From contig OX326959.1 in NCBI GenBank assembly GCA_946800325.1, forward strand, positions 16,956,862 through 17,020,861: a stretch of DNA of 64,000 bases. Direction: 5' to 3'. Below the pieces are notes generated by a model that was not told the origin of the DNA, did no database searches, and saw only the letters and a list, made by a program, of their open reading frames with translations. The first letter of the stretch is position 1. Every line of letters starts with the position of its first letter. This stretch comes from Luzula sylvatica (taxonomy: Eukaryota; Streptophyta; Magnoliopsida; Poales; Juncaceae). The position numbers and the translations under genes are program-made. Below, in pieces: positions 60,331-64,000 of the stretch.

Positions 60331-63300
60331 CTAACACTGCGATAGATATCCCAATCCTATCGCCCTAGCATGCTGTTCATGCTTGGCACGTGATAGTGGC
60401 TTCGTAAATGGATCAGCCACGTTATCATCCGTAGGTATCTTCATTATTTTCACGTCACCTCTCTTTGTAATCTCACGAATCAAGTGGTAACGTCGGAGTA
60501 CATGCTTGGACCTGTGATGCGCTCGCGGTTCCTTGGATTGTGCTATTGCTCCGTTATTGTCACAATAAACATCCATGGGACCCGAGATGCTTGGCATAAC
60601 GCCAAGTTCCATCACGAACTGTCGTAACCAGACAGCCTCCTTTGCAGCTTCGGAAGCCGCGATGTATTCCGCTTCAGTTGTAGAATCAGCCACCGTCTTC
60701 TGCTTGGAGCTTTTCCAAACAACAGCTCCGCCATTGAGCGTGAAGACGTAACCACTTTGTGATTGGAAATCGTCCGGGCAAGTTTGGAAACTAGCATCTG
60801 TATATCCTTGGATAATCAGATCTCTTTCCGAACCACCATAGACAAGAAACATATCTTTAGTATTTCTGAGATACTTAAGAACGCTCTTGACTGCGGACCA
60901 GTGAGCTTCCCCGGGATCAGACTGATAGCGGGAAGTCACACTCAACGCATATGCGACATCTGGTCTAGTACATATCATGGCATACATGATCGATCCTATA
61001 GCCGAAGCGTATGGGATCCGACTCATTCGCTCACGTTCAGCGTCCGTTGAAGGACACTGAGCCTTAGTGAGAGTGATGCCATGTGACATTGGCAGAAATC
61101 CTTTCTTGGATTGCTCCATGTGAAACCTAGTTATCACTTTGTCAATATATGTACTTTGACTTAGTCCGAGAAGTCTCCTCGATCTATCTCTATAGATCTT
61201 CACACCTAAAATATAGGCAGCTTCTCCTAAGTCCTTCATTGCGAATTGACTACCCAAATATGCCTTAACCTGGTTAAGCATCGGGATGTCATTTCCAATG
61301 AGTAAGATGTCGTCCACGTACAAGATGAGGAATACAACCGAACTCCCACTGAATTTCTTGTATACACAAGGTTCCTCGATATTTTGAATGAAATCATACT
61401 TTGCGATAACCTCATCGAATCGTATGTTCCACGCACGAGATGCTTGTTTTAATCCATAAATGGATCTCATAAGCTTGCACACTTTATTCGTATTCTTTGG
61501 ATCGACAAAACCCTCGGGTTGTGTCATATACACATCCTCGGTAAGGTTCCCGTTAAGGAAAGCGGTTTTGACATCCATCTGCCATATCTCATAATCGTGA
61601 TATGCAGCTATCGCTAAAAGAATGCGAATACTTTTAAACATGGCTACTGGAGAAAACGTTTCATCATAGTCTATACCATGAATTTGCTTGAAACCTTTCG
61701 CCACCAGTCTTGCTTTAAAAGTGTGTACATTACCATCCATGTCGGTTTTCTTCTTGAAAACCCATTTGCACCCAACGGTCTTAGCACCATTAGGTAGATC
61801 AATAAGATTCCAAACCTTATTATCATACATGGACTGGATCTCGGTTTTCATGGCGTCATGCCATTTCGAGGAATCCAAACTAGACATAGCACCTTTGTAG
61901 GAGGTTGGCTCATCATCTAGAGTCAACTCATCATCGTCATTACTAATGAGAAATCCATATCTCTCAGGTTCTTGACGAATCCTACCAGATCTACGTAGAG
62001 CTTGTGTAGTAGATTCTGGTTCACCATCCAATGGTAACTCAGAATCTTGTTCCAAATCAACATGTTCACGTTGTGGTTCTCGAATTTCTTCGAGATCAAT
62101 TTTACTCCCACTGGCTTGACGATCTAGGAATTCCTTCTCTAAGAAATGACCACGTCGAGCCACGAAAACCTTGTTTTCGCTCGGCAAGTAAAAATAGTAT
62201 CCTCTTGTTTCTTGAGGATACCCCACAAATAAACACTTGTCTGATCTTGGCTCGAGTTTTTCCGTCAATAACCTTTTGACGTATGCCTCGCAACCCCAAA
62301 TCTTAAGATAAGACAATGATGGCACCTTGCCATGCCATAATTCATATGGTGTCTTTTCAACCGATTTGGACGGAACTCTATTCAGTATATGAGCGGCCGT
62401 TTGAAGCGCGAAACCCCAAAATGACTTTGGCAAATCTGTTCGACTCATCATCGAGCGAACCATGTCCAACAAGGTCCGATTCCGCCTCTCGGACACTCCA
62501 TTCCATTGGGGTGTACCGGGTGGAGTCCATTGTGATACTATACCACGATCTCGAAGATAGTCCTCAAACTCATAGCTCAAGTATTCGCCACCTCGATCCG
62601 ATCGAATGGCTTTTACTTTCTTGCCCAGTTGAAGTTCTACCTCGTGTTGAAACTCTTTGAATTTCTCAAAAGTTTCACTTTTGTGACGCATTAAGTATAG
62701 ATATCCATATCTACTATAATCGTCAGTAAAAGTCACGAAATAGCGATACCCATTTCTAGCCTCGACACTCATCGGTCCACATACATCGGAATGTATGAGA
62801 GCCAACACATCTTTCGATCTTTCTCCTTTCTTTGAAAAAGGTGTCTTTGTCATCTTACCCATCAAACAAGATTCGCAATTTTCTATTGACTTTAAATCAA
62901 AAGAATCTAGCATTCCATCCTTTTGGAGTCTAGCAATGCGTTTCTCGTTTATGTGTCCGAGACGACAATGCCATGAGTATGTTTCATTAGTTTGAGTGGT
63001 ATTTATGTTATAAATGGACTGATTATTATTGTTATTTTCTAAATCCAAGACATATAAACCATTTTCAACTAGAACATTACTAAAGAAAATGTCATTCTTG
63101 CGAATAAAACAATCATTAGTACCAATAACTAATTCATATCCATCCGCAATAAGTCTCGAAACAGAAATAATATTCCTACTCAAAGTAGGTACATAACAAC
63201 AATTATTCAAAACTAAAATAAGTCCATTTGGCAAAGTTAAATCATACGTCCCTTCGGCTAATGCTGCTACTCGAGCTCCATTCCCGACACGTAAATCAAC

Positions 63301-64000
63301 TTCGCCACGAATCAACGATCTTCTACTTCTTAGGCCCTGCATATTATTACAAATATGAGTCCCACATCCAGTGTCCAACACCCATGATGATAAAGTAAAG
63401 AAATAAGAATCGATAACGGAAATACCTGATGCCGGTGTGTCCGAGGAAGCGGTCTTTTGCTTGCTCTCCCTCAGGAAGATCTCGCAATCACGCTTCCAAT
63501 GCCCCTCCTTGAGACAGTGGAAACACTTCTTGTCATCCTTGGCTTTCTTGCTCACGGGCTTAGGCGCAACCTTGTTGCCCTTTGCCTTCCTCTTCTTGTT
63601 ATTGTTCCCATTGTTTGGATTCTTCCCTTGAACCACCAATACCTCCGAAGTCCTAGACTTCATGTACCGCGGTTTCTGGTCACCTTCGAATGTTCTGAGC
63701 ATTCCGAAAAGCTGGGGAATGGTCCTTGTCATGTCCGACATGTGGAAATGCGAAATGAACGAATCGAAACTCGGTGGCAGTGACAACATGATCAAATCAG
63801 TTTGTAACTCCAACTCAAATTTCATGCCAAGCCTCTCAAGATGATCGAAATATCCTTTCATCTTGAGAAGATGAGAGCTAACGGGCGTACCCTCTTGCAT
63901 CTTGCATTGCGTCGCATTGCCAAGAGCTTGATACTTCTCCACCCTTGCTTGAACCTGAAACATCTCCCTGAGCTGTTTAATAATCTCGTATGCATCCTGT
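60331..64000 (-). CDS. Copia gag-pol polyprotein, intact, N-terminus off window
   Basis: Open for 3,670 nt to the window edge. The first in-window Met (63963) is internal, since the frame upstream reads a gag-type segment (DAYEIIKQLREMF). Counting from that Met: UBN2-type gag (1-105), CCHC knuckle C147-x2-C150-x4-H155-x4-C160, protease D197-T-G199, and an integrase zinc region (HCRLGHINEKR, CESCLMGK). The catalytic core follows with HSDVCGPM, SDRGGEY and PQWNGVSERRNRT. RT has KARLVAKGFKQ, DVKTAFLNGNL, YGLKQASRAW and YVDD at 882-885. RNase H has GYTDASF, TEAEYIA and CDNNGAI. All catalytic residues are in place with no stop or frameshift, making it a candidate autonomous element. It may be the kind of source that mobilises the dead relative at 39976-48396. 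Confidence 0.94.
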   Translation of the reverse strand, partial: QDAYEIIKQLREMFQVQARVEKYQALGNATQCKMQEGTPVSSHLLKMKGYFDHLERLGMKFELELQTDLIMLSLPPSFDSFISHFHMSDMTRTIPQLFGMLRTFEGDQKPRYMKSRTSEVLVVQGKNPNNGNNNKKRKAKGNKVAPKPVSKKAKDDKKCFHCLKEGHWKRDCEIFLRESKQKTASSDTPASGISVIDSYFFTLSSWVLDTGCGTHICNNMQGLRSRRSLIRGEVDLRVGNGARVAALAEGTYDLTLPNGLILVLNNCCYVPTLSRNIISVSRLIADGYELVIGTNDCFIRKNDIFFSNVLVENGLYVLDLENNNNNQSIYNINTTQTNETYSWHCRLGHINEKRIARLQKDGMLDSFDLKSIENCESCLMGKMTKTPFSKKGERSKDVLALIHSDVCGPMSVEARNGYRYFVTFTDDYSRYGYLYLMRHKSETFEKFKEFQHEVELQLGKKVKAIRSDRGGEYLSYEFEDYLRDRGIVSQWTPPGTPQWNGVSERRNRTLLDMVRSMMSRTDLPKSFWGFALQTAAHILNRVPSKSVEKTPYELWHGKVPSLSYLKIWGCEAYVKRLLTEKLEPRSDKCLFVGYPQETRGYYFYLPSENKVFVARRGHFLEKEFLDRQASGSKIDLEEIREPQREHVDLEQDSELPLDGEPESTTQALRRSGRIRQEPERYGFLISNDDDELTLDDEPTSYKGAMSSLDSSKWHDAMKTEIQSMYDNKVWNLIDLPNGAKTVGCKWVFKKKTDMDGNVHTFKARLVAKGFKQIHGIDYDETFSPVAMFKSIRILLAIAAYHDYEIWQMDVKTAFLNGNLTEDVYMTQPEGFVDPKNTNKVCKLMRSIYGLKQASRAWNIRFDEVIAKYDFIQNIEEPCVYKKFSGSSVVFLILYVDDILLIGNDIPMLNQVKAYLGSQFAMKDLGEAAYILGVKIYRDRSRRLLGLSQSTYIDKVITRFHMEQSKKGFLPMSHGITLTKAQCPSTDAERERMSRIPYASAIGSIMYAMICTRPDVAYALSVTSRYQSDPGEAHWSAVKSVLKYLRNTKDMFLVYGGSERDLIIQGYTDASFQTCPDDFQSQSGYVFTLNGGAVVWKSSKQKTVADSTTEAEYIAASEAAKEAVWLRQFVMELGVMPSISGPMDVYCDNNGAIAQSKEPRAHHRSKHVLRRYHLIREITKRGDVKIMKIPTDDNVADPFTKPLSRAKHEQHARAIGLGYLSQC

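Larger units (their letters stand above)
58392..64000 (-). mobile_element. Young Ty1/copia element, partial at right edge
   Basis: Minus-oriented copia inserted in the Sirevirus gag. It comprises a 636-bp 3' LTR, a purine tract, an unusually long (1.3 kb) 3' untranslated region and an intact gag-pol frame open to the window edge. The RNase H signature (VVWKSSKQKTVADSTTEAEY) resembles the TAR/Angela-type lineages. The left flanking 5 bp (ACATA, 58387-58391) should recur beyond the other LTR outside the window. Confidence 0.9.

Noticed and set aside
1..64000. tRNA or rRNA genes
   Set aside because: No cloverleaf or rRNA signature was noticed. The only tRNA-related sequences are retrotransposon primer-binding sites.

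Overview
The window is nuclear DNA of a flowering plant, most likely a eudicot. It is AT-rich, has spliced plant-type CC-NB-LRR resistance genes, and carries plant L1-type LINEs, Ty1/copia and Sirevirus LTR retrotransposons, a Helitron end, and MULE- and hAT-type non-autonomous elements with clean target-site duplications (TSDs). I cannot name the species. No bacterial, organellar, rRNA or tRNA genes were seen.

Layout. (1) 1-3844: 3' part of a decayed L1-type LINE ending in poly(A). (2) 3845-6502: a 2.66 kb near-symmetrical inverted duplication. Both arms contain an exon-like segment, and the arms meet in a 570 bp very GC-rich core. The right arm is continuous with a possible promoter/first exon on the minus strand (to about 6990). 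(3) 7000-15700: mostly intergenic. It holds two 0.88 kb Mutator-type MITEs with perfect 9-bp TSDs, a 123-133 bp tandem array in which every unit looks like a mini-exon, and a small spliced gene candidate with a CxxC...CxxC motif. (4) About 15680-36090: a tandem duplication with two minus-strand CC-NB-LRR (CNL) genes. Exons 1-3 have identical lengths in both; predicted proteins are 900 and 918 aa. The copies differ by insertions that can be dated relative to the duplication: a retro-insert downstream of copy 1, a Helitron in intron 3 of copy 1, nested hAT-like elements and a LINE tail in intron 3 of copy 2, and a short LINE tail upstream of copy 2. Between them are a decayed LTR-element fragment and a 5'-truncated LINE with a 16-bp TSD. 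(5) 36165-64000: a nested retrotransposon stack. Copia remnants abut a LINE (37044-50151). That LINE is interrupted by a complete LTR element (39976-48396, TSD ATAGC) and cut at its 3' end by a Sirevirus (50152 onward). The Sirevirus gag is in turn interrupted by a second copia element (58392 to beyond the window) with a long intact gag-pol frame.

How it fits together. The functional genes are the two CNL receptors, which would act as intracellular immune sensors. The rest is transposon turnover around them. The most unusual items are the exon-bearing inverted duplication, the mini-exon tandem array, the LTR element with near-identical LTRs but a dead interior (probably mobilised in trans), the palindrome-rich non-coding parts of the Sirevirus, the conserved GC-AG intron in the CNL pair, and a two-residue duplication inside the MHD motif of CNL copy 2.
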